Part shown: positions 41,724 to 50,167 of the stretch, piece by piece
Numbering within the stretch: the stretch's first letter is position 1
Layout: each line of letters opens with the position of its first letter
Source of the DNA: Kribbella antiqua
Lineage (GTDB): Bacteria; Actinomycetota; Actinomycetes; Propionibacteriales; Kribbellaceae
Assembly (NCBI RefSeq): GCF_004345665.1
Contig: NZ_SLWR01000012.1
Coordinates: 1 to 64,000 of the forward strand
Length of the DNA stretch: 64,000 nucleotides
Direction: 5' to 3'
Position numbers and translations under genes: made by a program
The notes under the pieces: generated by a model
Database searches by the model: none
What the model saw: the letters and a program-made list of their open reading frames with translations, nothing else
What the model was told of the DNA's origin: nothing

Positions 41724-42851
41724 TCAGGCCGCAACCGGCGCGGTCTGCGTCGCCGGGTACTCGTTGACGTTCTCCGGCGTCACCGGGCGGCGACGTGAGG
41801 CGGCGTACAGGCCTCCACCGGCTGCGACGGCGAGGAGCGCGATCACAGCGACACCGAGGTTGCCGGAGTTCGCCACGCGTCCAGACAGGGCTCCGACGAT
41901 CGCCGCTGCCGGCAGTGTGAACAGCCAAGCGAGCGCCATCCGCCCCGCTACAGTCCAGCGCACCTCGGCGAGGCGCTTGCCGAGACCGGCGCCGAGGATG
42001 CTGCCCGAGCACACCTGCGTGGTGGACAGCGGGAAGCCCAGGTGCGAGGAGGCGAGCAGTACTGCGGTCGAGCTGGTCTCCGCGGCGAAACCCTGCGGCG
42101 ACTCGATCTCGGTCAGGCCCTTGCCCATCGTCCGGATGATCCGCCAGCCGCCCAGGTAGGTCCCGAGCGCGATGGCCAGGCCGGCCGCGAGGATGACCCA
42201 CAGCGGCGGCCGCGAGCCCGACGTCAGGCTGCCTGAGGTGATCAGCACCAGCGTGATGACGCCCATCGTCTTCTGCGCGTCACCGGTGCCGTGCGCGAGC
42301 GAGACCAGCGACGCGGAGGCGATCTGACCGAACCGGAACCCGTCGTCGACCGTCTTCTTCTTGGCCCGCTGAGTGATCTTGTAGGCCAAGAAGGTGCCGA
42401 GCAGGGCCACCGCACCGGCCACGATCGGCGCGGCCACGGCCGGTACGACGATCTTCTGCACCACCGTGCCGAAGTTGACCGCACTGCTGCCGGCCGCGAT
42501 CCAGGTGGCGCCGATCAGCCCGCCGAACAGCGCGTGCGACGAGGAGCTCGGCAGGCCGAGATACCAGGTCAGCAGGTTCCACAGGATGGCGCCGACCAGG
42601 CCGCCGAAGATGATCGGGACGGTGATCTTCGCGTCGTCGACGAGACCGCTGGAGATGGTCTTGGCCACCTCGGTGGAGACGAACGCGCCGACCAGGTTGA
42701 GCACCGCGGACAGGGCGACCGCGACCTTCGGTCTCAGCGCGCCGGTGGCGATCGACGTCGCCATCGCGTTCGCGGTGTCGTGGAAGCCGTTGGTGAAATC
42801 GAACACCAGGGCGGTGACGATCACCACGACGACGAGGAAAGACAGGTCCAT
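41724..42851 (-). CDS. Inorganic phosphate transporter, PiT family (second copy)
   Basis: 375 residues with about ten spans and the duplicated PiT signatures: FDFTNGFHDTANAMATSIATGAL at the N-terminus and GTGDAQKTMGVITL plus the paired GLPSSSSHALFGGLIG. Low-affinity metal-phosphate symport is expected. The C-terminal tail (RRRPVTPENVNEYPATQ) is cytosolic. The upstream gap carries PHO-box-like repeats. It follows a paralogue of about 330 residues. Confidence 0.9.
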   Translation of the reverse strand: MDLSFLVVVVIVTALVFDFTNGFHDTANAMATSIATGALRPKVAVALSAVLNLVGAFVSTEVAKTISSGLVDDAKITVPIIFGGLVGAILWNLLTWYLGLPSSSSHALFGGLIGATWIAAGSSAVNFGTVVQKIVVPAVAAPIVAGAVALLGTFLAYKITQRAKKKTVDDGFRFGQIASASLVSLAHGTGDAQKTMGVITLVLITSGSLTSGSRPPLWVILAAGLAIALGTYLGGWRIIRTMGKGLTEIESPQGFAAETSSTAVLLASSHLGFPLSTTQVCSGSILGAGLGKRLAEVRWTVAGRMALAWLFTLPAAAIVGALSGRVANSGNLGVAVIALLAVAAGGGLYAASRRRPVTPENVNEYPATQTAPVAA

Positions 42852-42909
42852 CACGATCACATCCCTCAGGCGGAACGTCCAGACAGCGGTTTCGAACGTA
42901 GGCCGGGAT

Positions 42910-42940
42910 GGTGAATTCGAAGTGAACCGGTTCGGTGAAT
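42910..42940 (-). promoter_or_regulatory. PHO-box-like repeats before the second pit gene
   Basis: On the minus strand, ATTCACC, GTTCACT and ATTCACC occur at 42934-42940, 42921-42927 and 42910-42916. The last two units are 11 bp apart, the PHO-box period; the first is offset by 13. Phosphate control of this pit copy is inferred. Confidence 0.5.
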
Positions 42941-43939
42941 TTACTCCAAGATCAGATGGGCAAGCCAATAACAGAGCGCGGCGACCGTGCCCGCCGCCGG
43001 GATGGTCAGCACCCAGGCGGTGATGATGCCCTTCGCAACACCCCAGCGGACCGCGGACAGCCGCTTGGTCGCGCCCGCGCCCATCACCGCGGAGGTGATC
43101 GTATGGGTGGTCGAGACCGGCGCGTGCAGCCCGATCGCCATCACGTACAGCACGGTCGCGGCGACCGCCTCGGAGGCGAACCCGCGGGCCGGGTCGAGGT
43201 GGATGATCCGGCGGCCGAGCGTACGCATGATCCGCCAGCCACCCGAGTAGGTGCCGAGCGAGATCGCGGTCGCGGCGGACAGCTTCACCCACAACGGGAT
43301 GCCGTCGCCCTTCTGCACGTGCCCGCTGGTGAGCAGGGCGAGGAAGATCACGCCCATCGTCTTCTGCGCGTCCTGCAGACCGTGGCCGAGCGCCATCGCG
43401 GCGGCCGACAGCGACTGCGCCATCCGGAACCCACGCGTGGTCCGGCCAGGGTTGCTGCGCCGGAACACCCAGAGGATCGTGATCATCAGCAGGAACGCGC
43501 CGAGGAAGCCGACCGCGGGTGACAACACCATGGGGATGACAACTTTGTCGACGATTCCGGCCCACAGTACGACGCTGCTCGACGCGAGTCCGGCACCGAC
43601 CAGACCGCCGATCAGCGCGTGCGACGAGGAACTGGGCAGGCCGAAGTACCAGGTGATCAGGTTCCAGGTGATGGCGCCGATCAGCGCGGCGATCACGATC
43701 ACCAGGCCGTGCTCCCCGGACGGCGCGCTGATGATGCCCTTGCCGACGGTGTCGGCCACCTCGGTGCCGAGAAACGCGCCGAGGAAGTTCATCACCGCGG
43801 CCATCAGCAGCGCGACCCGGGGGGTCAGCGCCCGGGTCGAGACCGAGGTGGCGATCGCGTTGGCCGCGTCGTGGAAGCCGTTGGTGTAGTCGAACGCCAG
43901 CGCGATGACGACGACTGCGATGACGAGCGCGAACTCCAC
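42941..43939 (-). CDS. Inorganic phosphate transporter, PiT family (first copy)
   Basis: 332 residues, shorter than the second copy, with FDYTNGFHDAANAIATSVSTRAL and GLQDAQKTMGVIFLALL signatures and GLPSSSSHALIGGLVG. GTG start 2 bp after the DUF47 stop. DUF47-pit is a widespread unit in which the DUF47 protein modulates the carrier. Confidence 0.9.
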   Translation of the reverse strand: MEFALVIAVVVIALAFDYTNGFHDAANAIATSVSTRALTPRVALLMAAVMNFLGAFLGTEVADTVGKGIISAPSGEHGLVIVIAALIGAITWNLITWYFGLPSSSSHALIGGLVGAGLASSSVVLWAGIVDKVVIPMVLSPAVGFLGAFLLMITILWVFRRSNPGRTTRGFRMAQSLSAAAMALGHGLQDAQKTMGVIFLALLTSGHVQKGDGIPLWVKLSAATAISLGTYSGGWRIMRTLGRRIIHLDPARGFASEAVAATVLYVMAIGLHAPVSTTHTITSAVMGAGATKRLSAVRWGVAKGIITAWVLTIPAAGTVAALCYWLAHLILE

Positions 43940-43941
43940 GC

Positions 43942-44574
43942 TCAGCTCTCCTTGACGGCGATCTGTTCGACCGTGTTGGCGACGTGCTCGAAGGCGTCGA
44001 TCGCCGCCTCCAGCAGGTCGACCACGGTCTTCACCTTCATCACCGTCAGAGCGTCGTACTCGCCGCTGAACAGCTTCGCGATGATCCGGCGGTGGACCGC
44101 GTCACCGGTGTTCTCCAGCCGGTTGATCTCGATCCAGTACTCGGCCAGGTCCTTCATGGTGCGCAGTCGCGGCATCGTCTCCGCGGTCAGTTGGGCCGCG
44201 CGCTGGAGCACCTCGATCTGCTCGGCGATCTCCTCCGGCAACTTCTCCAGAGAGAACAGGTGAACCGAGTCGACGGCCTCCTCCATGTAATCCATCACGT
44301 CGTCCAGATCGGAGGCCAGCCGGTAGATGTCCTCGCGGTCGAACGGGGTGACGAAGGTCGAGTTGACCCGGCGGATGATCGAGTGGGTGGTCTCGTCCGC
44401 CGCGTGCTCGGCATCCTTCATCTCGGCGGCGATCTGGTGGCTCGAGGAGAGCCCGGTTCCCGCCGTACTGCCGAGCAACTCGGCCAGGATCCGGGATCCG
44501 TCGACGAGGTGGTTGGCGGACTCGGTGAAAAGGTCGTAGAACGTCGGGTCAGTCGGACGCAGACGTAACGGCAC
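43942..44574 (-). CDS. DUF47 PhoU-like regulator of Pit
   Basis: 210 residues from the GTG at 44572-44574 (CGGAG upstream; a TTG at 44601 is less likely). All-helical, with the DUF47 pattern LRPTDPTFYDLFTESANHLVDG, AEHAADETTHSIIRRVNSTFVTPFDREDI and DDVMDYMEEAVD, carrying the acidic metal-binding clusters of PhoU proteins. First gene of the DUF47-pit-pit-small membrane protein operon. Confidence 0.9.
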   Translation of the reverse strand: MPLRLRPTDPTFYDLFTESANHLVDGSRILAELLGSTAGTGLSSSHQIAAEMKDAEHAADETTHSIIRRVNSTFVTPFDREDIYRLASDLDDVMDYMEEAVDSVHLFSLEKLPEEIAEQIEVLQRAAQLTAETMPRLRTMKDLAEYWIEINRLENTGDAVHRRIIAKLFSGEYDALTVMKVKTVVDLLEAAIDAFEHVANTVEQIAVKES

Positions 44575-44615
44575 TTCAAGCTCCGGATGAACGAGGGACA
44601 AACCGTGAACATGCT

Positions 44616-44780
44616 AGGGCATGCCGTCCAGACCCCTGCCGTCGCGAGCAGGTGCTCGGTGGTGTAGCTCGGTGTGCTGGGGCGAAGGTCTCGATGCGGA
44701 GCATCGTGGCCTTTGCACCAGTGCAGCGAGATGCGCCGCCGAGTGCCGCGCAGTAGGCAGGGGTCTGGACGGCATGCCCT
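44616..44780. repeat. Long, nearly self-complementary inverted repeat (about 165 bp)
   Basis: Outer arms 44616-44640 and 44756-44780 are perfect 25-bp complements. Inside, 44677-44688 pairs with 44710-44721 over 11 of 12 positions, capped by CGATGC/GCATCG (44692-44697 with 44701-44706). Much of 44645-44676 can pair imperfectly with 44722-44750. The whole is one long hairpin in a 305-bp gap between two minus-strand genes. It has no reading frame. Candidates are a structured RNA, a large terminator or a miniature mobile element. Confidence 0.75.
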
Positions 44781-44879
44781 TTGGGGCTACGGACGGTTGA
44801 CGGGGCATCCGCCTGGCCAACCTATCTCCTAGCAGGGAGCCGCCAGGCGTGAATACGACCCGTGAGTAACTATTCGGTC

Positions 44880-45185
44880 TCAGCGCGTGAGTACGGCGTA
44901 CAGGTCGAAAACGCCGACGACGAGGACGAGCCCGGCCGCGGCCCGCAGGACCCGTTCGTGGCCGAGGGCATGGATCGGAGCACCCTTCGTACGGCGGTAC
45001 ACGGCGCTCACCGCGGCCCAGCAGGCCAGGGAGAGGGTGAGTACGACGATGCCGAGGCCGGTGCGGACATTCGACGTACCGTGGCCGGAGGCAAGTAGCA
45101 GGAGCGCGTTGGCGATCAGGCCGAGCGCGGTCCGGCGCCAGGCGAGCAGGGTGCGCTCGGGTTGCAGACCCGGGTCCTGGCTCAT
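44880..45185 (-). CDS. DUF202 membrane protein (short paralogue 1)
   Basis: 101 residues with three membrane spans and the DUF202 start (PGLQPERTLLAWRRTALGLIANALLLL). The ATG at 45183-45185 overlaps the stop of the adjacent DUF202 gene by 4 bp. Function unknown; the family includes YidH and YidG, which are likewise encoded side by side in E. coli. Confidence 0.85.
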   Translation of the reverse strand: MSQDPGLQPERTLLAWRRTALGLIANALLLLASGHGTSNVRTGLGIVVLTLSLACWAAVSAVYRRTKGAPIHALGHERVLRAAAGLVLVVGVFDLYAVLTR

Positions 45186-45517
45186 CGCCACAATGCGAAG
45201 ACCAGGCCGATGACGCCCACCACGCTGATGGTTGCCGCCAGCATCAACGGCAGCCGGGTGACCGGGAGCCGCCCGCCGCTGCGCATCGCGGTGAGGTTCT
45301 CCTGCCAGCGGCGGAAGGCGCCCGCGGTGGTGACTATGCCGGCAGTGACCAGGGCCACACCGATGATGCGGGCCGGCCAACGGTCGAGCCCCAGGTCGAG
45401 GAACTGCACGGCGGAGAGGCCGCCCGCGTAGCAGGCCAGTGAGGTGCGCAGGTACGCCAGATAGGTCCGCTCGTTGGCCAGGGTGAAGCGGTAGTCGGGT
45501 TCCTGCTGGTCTGTCAT
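45182..45517 (-). CDS. DUF202 membrane protein (YidH-like paralogue 2)
   Basis: 111 residues with three spans. The family pattern is FTLANERTYLAYLRTSLACYAGGL, the DUF202 hallmark with its Asn-Glu-Arg-T. Its ATG overlaps the glycosidase stop by 4 bp. Part of a tightly overlapping minus-strand run MarR-LpqI-DUF202-DUF202. Confidence 0.87.
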   Translation of the reverse strand: MTDQQEPDYRFTLANERTYLAYLRTSLACYAGGLSAVQFLDLGLDRWPARIIGVALVTAGIVTTAGAFRRWQENLTAMRSGGRLPVTRLPLMLAATISVVGVIGLVFALWR

Positions 45518-46755
45518 CCGCAGCTCACCAGACCGTGGTTCTGCTTGAGTGTCAGCACACGCCTGACGCTACTGGTCAGCTGCGCGGCGAACGCGTCGTC
45601 CTGCTTGGCCTTCGCGACCAGTGCGTTGACCATGGTGTCGGTCAGCGCAGCCCTGGCGTTGATGACGATGTCGCCACCTGCCGCGACGAACCTGGTCGCC
45701 CGCTGGCCGGCCGGCACCGCCGCCACCTCGGCTGCCGCTCCGACGTCGTCGGTGATGACGACTCCGCCGTACTGCAGATCGCTCCGGACCATCCCCTGGA
45801 TGACGGTCTTGGAGAAGACCGCGCGGTTGTCCGGGTCGATCTTCGTGTAGGTGGCGGTGGAGATCATCACCAGCTCGGCGCCGGCCTGGATACCGTTCTT
45901 GAAGGGCTGCAGGTCGTCGTCCCCGCGGACGGTGACGTTGTCGACCACACCGGAGGAGAAATCGGTATTGCCGCGCACTCTGCCCAGCCCTGGGAAGTGC
46001 TTGACCGACGTGATGACGCCAGCTTCCTTCATACCCTTCACGAACGCCTGGACCGGCGGACCGACCTCCCCCGGGGTGTTGCCGTACTCACGGTCCAAAC
46101 TGCCGATGGGCGCATTCTGCTCCTTGAGAGAGCTCGGTACGACGTCTGCCACGGGCGCGAGGTCGACGTTGACGCCGGCCTCCTCGAGCTGGTCGCCCCA
46201 CTGCTCCGCACGGGCGGTTAGCTTGCCGCTCGACCAGGTGCCCTGGACGGTCGCCTCCGGGATGCGGTCGAAGCCGGAGCCCTTCAGGCGCTGGATCTGA
46301 CCGCCTTCCTGGTCCGCGGCGATCAGCGGGCGGACGCCCTTCACTGTTGCCGAGGTGTTGACCGCGGCCATCGCCGTACGGGTGTGGGAGAGGCTGCCGC
46401 CTTTGCCGAGGAGCAGGATGCCGCCGGGCTTCTCCTGACGCACGATCGGGCGCTGGGACGAGGTCATGCCGTCGGCGCTGATGCCGGTCATGATCAGCTG
46501 GGCTGCCTGCTCTCTCAAGGTGAGGTCCTTGAGCTTCTGATCGATGCAGCTTGCTTGTGTGGGCGTCGGAGTCGGTGTTGGCGTTGGTGTCGTGCTTTCT
46601 GTTGTCGGCGGACTCTGGGTGGTCGGCAGCGGGACAGACGACGAGGGCGCAGTGCTCGGGCCGGCGGTGGGTGAGTTGGTGTCGGTGCAGCCGGCCAGCA
46701 GGAGTGCTGTCAGCACGAGCGCGGCGCTGAGCCGTTGCCGGGTGCGGAGCGTCAT
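45514..46755 (-). CDS. LpqI-like glycoside hydrolase family 3 lipoprotein
   Basis: 413 residues with the lipobox LLLAGC (Cys23), a Ser/Thr/Pro linker (about 28-68) and a GH3 N-terminal domain. The NagZ signature KHFPGLGRVRGNTDF supplies the mobile catalytic His loop and VVITDDVGAAAEVAA the nucleophile Asp. Mycobacterial LpqI is an exo-beta-N-acetylglucosaminidase releasing GlcNAc from peptidoglycan fragments; the same role is likely. Overlaps the upstream MarR gene and the downstream DUF202 gene by 4 bp each. Confidence 0.9.
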   Translation of the reverse strand: MTLRTRQRLSAALVLTALLLAGCTDTNSPTAGPSTAPSSSVPLPTTQSPPTTESTTPTPTPTPTPTQASCIDQKLKDLTLREQAAQLIMTGISADGMTSSQRPIVRQEKPGGILLLGKGGSLSHTRTAMAAVNTSATVKGVRPLIAADQEGGQIQRLKGSGFDRIPEATVQGTWSSGKLTARAEQWGDQLEEAGVNVDLAPVADVVPSSLKEQNAPIGSLDREYGNTPGEVGPPVQAFVKGMKEAGVITSVKHFPGLGRVRGNTDFSSGVVDNVTVRGDDDLQPFKNGIQAGAELVMISTATYTKIDPDNRAVFSKTVIQGMVRSDLQYGGVVITDDVGAAAEVAAVPAGQRATRFVAAGGDIVINARAALTDTMVNALVAKAKQDDAFAAQLTSSVRRVLTLKQNHGLVSCG

Positions 46756-47243
46756 CTCGGCGGCCGCTCCCAGGCGGCCCGGTCGATGGTGTCCCCGGAG
46801 TGCCGGGCCAGCGATGCGCAGATGTCGTGCAACTGCTCCACCTGCTCCTCGGTCAGCGCGTCGAAGATCGCCGACCGGACCTCCTCCACGTGTCCGGGCG
46901 CAGACTCGACCAGCTTCTGCCGCCCGAGGTCAGTCATGATCGCCACCTGACCACGGCGGTCGGACTCGATCCCCTCACGCCGGACCCACCCGGCCTGTTC
47001 GAGCCGGTTCACCGCATGCGAGAGCCGGCTGCGCGACCCCAGGGTGGCGTCGGCGAGCTCACTCATCCGCAGCCGGTTGTCAGCCGCCTCTGACAGCCGG
47101 ACCAGGATCTCGTAGTACGTGTGCGGTATTCCCGCGTCGCGTTGCAGTTGCTGCTCGATCCGGCTGTTCACCACACGCTGTGCCGCGATGAACGCGCGCC
47201 ACGCCTGCTGTTCCTTCTCGTTCAGCCACCGGGGTTCCGCCAT
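46752..47243 (-). CDS. MarR-family transcriptional regulator
   Basis: 163 residues. The winged helix spans about 50-125 (ILVRLSEAADNRLRMSELADATLGSRSRLSHAVNRLEQAGWVRRE, then SDRRGQVAIMTDLGRQKL). The ATG at 47241-47243 has TACGCT (47250-47255, minus strand) 6 bp upstream, so it is probably leaderless and transcribed from inside the end of the EamA gene, which it overlaps by 22 bp. It may regulate the following lpqI-DUF202 genes. Confidence 0.88.
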   Translation of the reverse strand: MAEPRWLNEKEQQAWRAFIAAQRVVNSRIEQQLQRDAGIPHTYYEILVRLSEAADNRLRMSELADATLGSRSRLSHAVNRLEQAGWVRREGIESDRRGQVAIMTDLGRQKLVESAPGHVEEVRSAIFDALTEEQVEQLHDICASLARHSGDTIDRAAWERPPR

Positions 47244-48169
47244 CCCCGCAGCGTAGCCAGAACAGGTTCCGTACGCTCGTTCAACCTGATCAGAATCACC
47301 GCGGCGGCGCAGACCAGCATGCCGACGACAGCGAGCAAACCGACGGTCTCGTGGAACAGCAGGAACGCGAACACCATCGTCGTGGGCGGCACGAGGTACA
47401 GCAGGCTGCTGATGCGGGTGGCACCGGAGAGCTTCAGATTGACCAGGTACAGCCCCCAGCCGCCACCTGTTGCCAGCAGCACCAACCAGAGGACTGCGCC
47501 ATAGAAGCCAGGCTCGTCGGGCACCGTCAGTTGGCCGATGGACGTAGCCAGCACGACGAAGAACACAGCGGAGACGAGGCTCTGCACGCAGAGTGCGTCG
47601 AGTGAGTTGGTGCTGGGCTTGCGGCGTCGTTCCAGGCAGGTGCCGACGACCAGACCGAGCAGACCGCCGAGCGGAAGCAGGAAGAGCAATGGCGAGCCGT
47701 GCCCGGCGTGCAGGTCGTCCGCGACGACCAGACCGACTCCGGCTACGCCTAGGACGAGTCCGACCCACTGTCGTCGGCTGACGCGTTCACCGAGCAGCGG
47801 GCCGGCCACGGTGGCGATCAGGAGCGGCTGAAGCGAGCCGATGAGCGCTGTGACACCGGCTGTGATGCCATGGTCGATGCCGGTGAAGATGAGGCCGAGG
47901 TAGACGACTTGGGTGAGGAACGCCATCCACACCTGGGTGACAAGGTCTCTCCGCCTCATCATCGGCCGCCTAATGAGCAGGATCACGGCTGCCAGCACGC
48001 CGGCGACCAGGAACCGCCACGCCAGCAGATCGAACGCCGTCGTGTACTGCGTACCCCAGCGGGCACCGATGAACCCGCAGCTCCAGAAGACGACGAACCC
48101 CGCTCCGGCGATCAGCGGGACCGCCTGCAGTCGCGGCGTACGTCGTACCGGAAGCGTCTCTGTCATCAT
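47222..48169 (-). CDS. EamA/DMT-family exporter
   Basis: 315 residues with ten predicted spans in two EamA repeats (first FVVFWSCGFIGARWG ... LIGSLQPLLIATVAGPLLGERVSRRQWVG, second ending MLVCAAAVILIRL). Such proteins export amino acids, metabolites or drugs; the substrate is not readable. The first ATG (48167-48169) has TACTCT 7 bp upstream. It is divergent from a TetR gene across 39 bp, so it is the probable target of that regulator. Confidence 0.87.
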   Translation of the reverse strand: MMTETLPVRRTPRLQAVPLIAGAGFVVFWSCGFIGARWGTQYTTAFDLLAWRFLVAGVLAAVILLIRRPMMRRRDLVTQVWMAFLTQVVYLGLIFTGIDHGITAGVTALIGSLQPLLIATVAGPLLGERVSRRQWVGLVLGVAGVGLVVADDLHAGHGSPLLFLLPLGGLLGLVVGTCLERRRKPSTNSLDALCVQSLVSAVFFVVLATSIGQLTVPDEPGFYGAVLWLVLLATGGGWGLYLVNLKLSGATRISSLLYLVPPTTMVFAFLLFHETVGLLAVVGMLVCAAAVILIRLNERTEPVLATLRGWRNPGG

Positions 48170-48196
48170 GGCCACGAGAGTAACCACACCGGTCCG

Positions 48197-48210
48197 TATA
48201 CTGTCAGTAT
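48197..48210. promoter_or_regulatory. TetR operator overlapping the tetR -10 box and start codon
   Basis: ATACTG-T-CAGTAT (48198-48210) is a perfect palindrome. It overlaps the -10 TATACT (48197-48202) and the first two bases of the leaderless ATG at 48209. A dimer bound here would block tetR transcription and probably that of the divergent exporter gene, whose start is 28 bp away. Confidence 0.6.
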
Positions 48211-48829
48211 GCTTGATCAGCAGATGAGACTGGTGGTGGATCGCGGGCTGCCGGAGGCCACCACGCTGACGCCTGCCGGGGAGCGGATCCTCGCGGCGGC
48301 GTCGACGCTGTTCTACGAGCAGGGGATCCGGACGGTCGGCGTCGACACGATCGCCGAGGCCGCCGAGGTGACGAAGAAGACGCTGTACGACCGGTTCGGC
48401 TCGAAGGACAAGCTGATCGCGGCGTACCTGGACCGGCGGAACCGGGTCTGGCACGCGTTCCTGGACGAGCAGTTGGCGGCCCGTGCGCCCGGCACTCCGG
48501 AAGAGGTGATCCTGGCGTTGTTCAGTGCGCTGACGGACTGGATCGCAGGGTCGCGCAAGGGCTGCGGGTTCATCAACGCGAGCGTGGAACTGGCGGCGCC
48601 GGACCACCCCGCGATGCCGGTGATCGTGGGACAGAAGCAGTGGATGCGGTCCGAGTTCAAGGCCCAGGCATCGCTGGCCGGACTTGCTGATCCAGACGAG
48701 CTTGCTGACCGGTTGTTATTGCTGCACGAGGGCGCGCTGGTGAGCTTCCGCGTGGCTGCGATGGAGCGCGCGCCGGAGGTGGCTTGGCGTGCCGCCGCCG
48801 ACCTGCTGGCGGGCTGGCCGCGGGTCTAG
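48209..48829 (+). CDS. TetR-family transcriptional regulator
   Basis: 206 residues. The N-terminal helix-turn-helix is canonical (AGERILAAASTLFYEQGIRTVGVDTIAEAAEVTKKTLYDRFGSKDKLIAAYL). The ligand-binding domain contains GCGFINASVELAAPDHPA, seen in TetR proteins that regulate small-molecule efflux. Divergent from the EamA exporter, which it probably represses. The ATG at 48209 is set by the TATACT-N6 promoter; longer in-frame extensions lack support. The stop overlaps that of the convergent channel gene by 4 bp. Confidence 0.9.
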   Translation: MLDQQMRLVVDRGLPEATTLTPAGERILAAASTLFYEQGIRTVGVDTIAEAAEVTKKTLYDRFGSKDKLIAAYLDRRNRVWHAFLDEQLAARAPGTPEEVILALFSALTDWIAGSRKGCGFINASVELAAPDHPAMPVIVGQKQWMRSEFKAQASLAGLADPDELADRLLLLHEGALVSFRVAAMERAPEVAWRAAADLLAGWPRV

Positions 48830-49488
48830 GTGTTGCTGCGTCGGGTGATGGTGAGGCCGACCAGCCGGGAGACGACCATGGCGACGTACCCGAGACCGGC
48901 CAGCTGCTCCAGCATGACCACCGACCTGCCCCACGAGGTGATGGGGACTATATCGCTCAGGCCGGTGCTGGACAGAGTGGTGAAGCTCAGGAACAGCAGC
49001 TCCATCCAGGTGCGGTCGTTGCCTGGGTCAACGGCCGCGGTGAAGCTGCCGGGGACCAGTGCCTGGACGAAGACGTACAGGTAGGCGAAACCCCAAGCAA
49101 CCAAGGTGAAAGTGGCACCGGTGGCATAGAGCTCGTCCGTACTCACGTCGTGGTCGGACAGCATGTATCGCAGCAGGCTGTAGGCGGCGTAGAAGTAGAA
49201 GGCCGCGTGCAGGACACCGGACACTGCTACGACGGTCTCTGTCGGATTGAACGCGTCGATCAGCGAGAGAACGACGGCTGGGATGCCGAGGCCGATGCTG
49301 ACCCAGGTCAGGCCCGGGGTGGCACGCACGGAGAAGACGGCGAGAACGAGAACGGCGATGCCGAGGATCTCGAACGCGACCCGGCCGCCCCTCGAGCCTT
49401 CCATCGCGGGATAGACGAGTACGCCGAGCAGCTGCACCACCAGCAGCACCGCCGACGGATGCTGCCGCGCGGATCCGAACCAGCCCAT
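48826..49488 (-). CDS. Ion channel protein with an atypical selectivity filter
   Basis: 220 residues with about six hydrophobic segments. The C-terminal pore module (MELLFLSFTTLSSTGLSDIVP) aligns with K+ channel pore helices, but the filter reads STGLSD rather than TVGYGD. Selectivity is therefore uncertain. No cytosolic nucleotide-binding or RCK domain. The ATG overlaps the upstream thioesterase stop by one base (TGATG), so they are coupled. Confidence 0.75.
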   Translation of the reverse strand: MGWFGSARQHPSAVLLVVQLLGVLVYPAMEGSRGGRVAFEILGIAVLVLAVFSVRATPGLTWVSIGLGIPAVVLSLIDAFNPTETVVAVSGVLHAAFYFYAAYSLLRYMLSDHDVSTDELYATGATFTLVAWGFAYLYVFVQALVPGSFTAAVDPGNDRTWMELLFLSFTTLSSTGLSDIVPITSWGRSVVMLEQLAGLGYVAMVVSRLVGLTITRRSNT

Positions 49489-50042
49489 CAGTCGCCTGCC
49501 CCTTCGTAAGCGGCTGGTGCGGTGTTCACCTCGGCGGCGGCTTCGTTGCGGGAGGCGATGATGGCGGCTCGCTTGGCGAGGCGGTGGCTGCGACGGATCT
49601 CGGCTTCGCGCAGGCGTCGGCGTTCCTCGTGCGTCTCCGGAACCACCTGCGGCACTTCCCGCGGCTTGCCCTCGGCATCGACCGCGACGAACACCAGGTA
49701 CGCCGACGCGACATGCACCTGCGGCCCGACCGAATCCCAGCGATCGGCCGTGATCCGTACGCCGACCTCCATCGAACTGCGGCCGGTCCAGTTCACCTGA
49801 CCGCTGAAATGCACCACGTCACCGACGCGGACCGGGACCAGGAAGGTCATCTCGTCCATCGACGCGGTGACCGCCGGCCCACCGGAGTGCCGGGCCGCGA
49901 CCACACCGGCGACCGAGTCGACCAGCGTCATGATCACGCCGCCGTGCACGGTGCCCAGCAGATTGGTCTCGTTCTGCGCGGTGATGTGCGACAGCGACAG
50001 CCGGGTCGCCGAGGTCGGCCGCGACGACGGTGTGCCGGACAT
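49488..50042 (-). CDS. Acyl-CoA thioesterase (hotdog fold, YciA/BACH type)
   Basis: 184 residues. The hotdog core has NETNLLGTVHGGVIMTLVDSVAG (active-site Asn/Asp region) and the strand ASMDEMTFLVPVRVGD. A C-terminal Arg/Glu-rich helix (EERRRLREAEIRRSHRLAKR) extends it. It hydrolyses fatty acyl-CoA; chain length unknown. AAGGAG precedes the ATG. Confidence 0.88.
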   Translation of the reverse strand: MSGTPSSRPTSATRLSLSHITAQNETNLLGTVHGGVIMTLVDSVAGVVAARHSGGPAVTASMDEMTFLVPVRVGDVVHFSGQVNWTGRSSMEVGVRITADRWDSVGPQVHVASAYLVFVAVDAEGKPREVPQVVPETHEERRRLREAEIRRSHRLAKRAAIIASRNEAAAEVNTAPAAYEGAGD

Positions 50043-50167
50043 GCTGCTCCTTCGGGGTCTGAGTCTGGGTCAGCGCACAGTATCCCGGGCGGTTGTCCAC
50101 AGGCTCGAAAAGACCGGCTGAAACCGGGGCCGTTCCTCGTACTTTCTCTGGCGAGGAGGTAGCCACG

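Noticed and set aside
44616..44780. Complete insertion sequence
   Set aside because: No transposase frame, and flanks show no target duplication; kept only as an inverted repeat of unknown nature.
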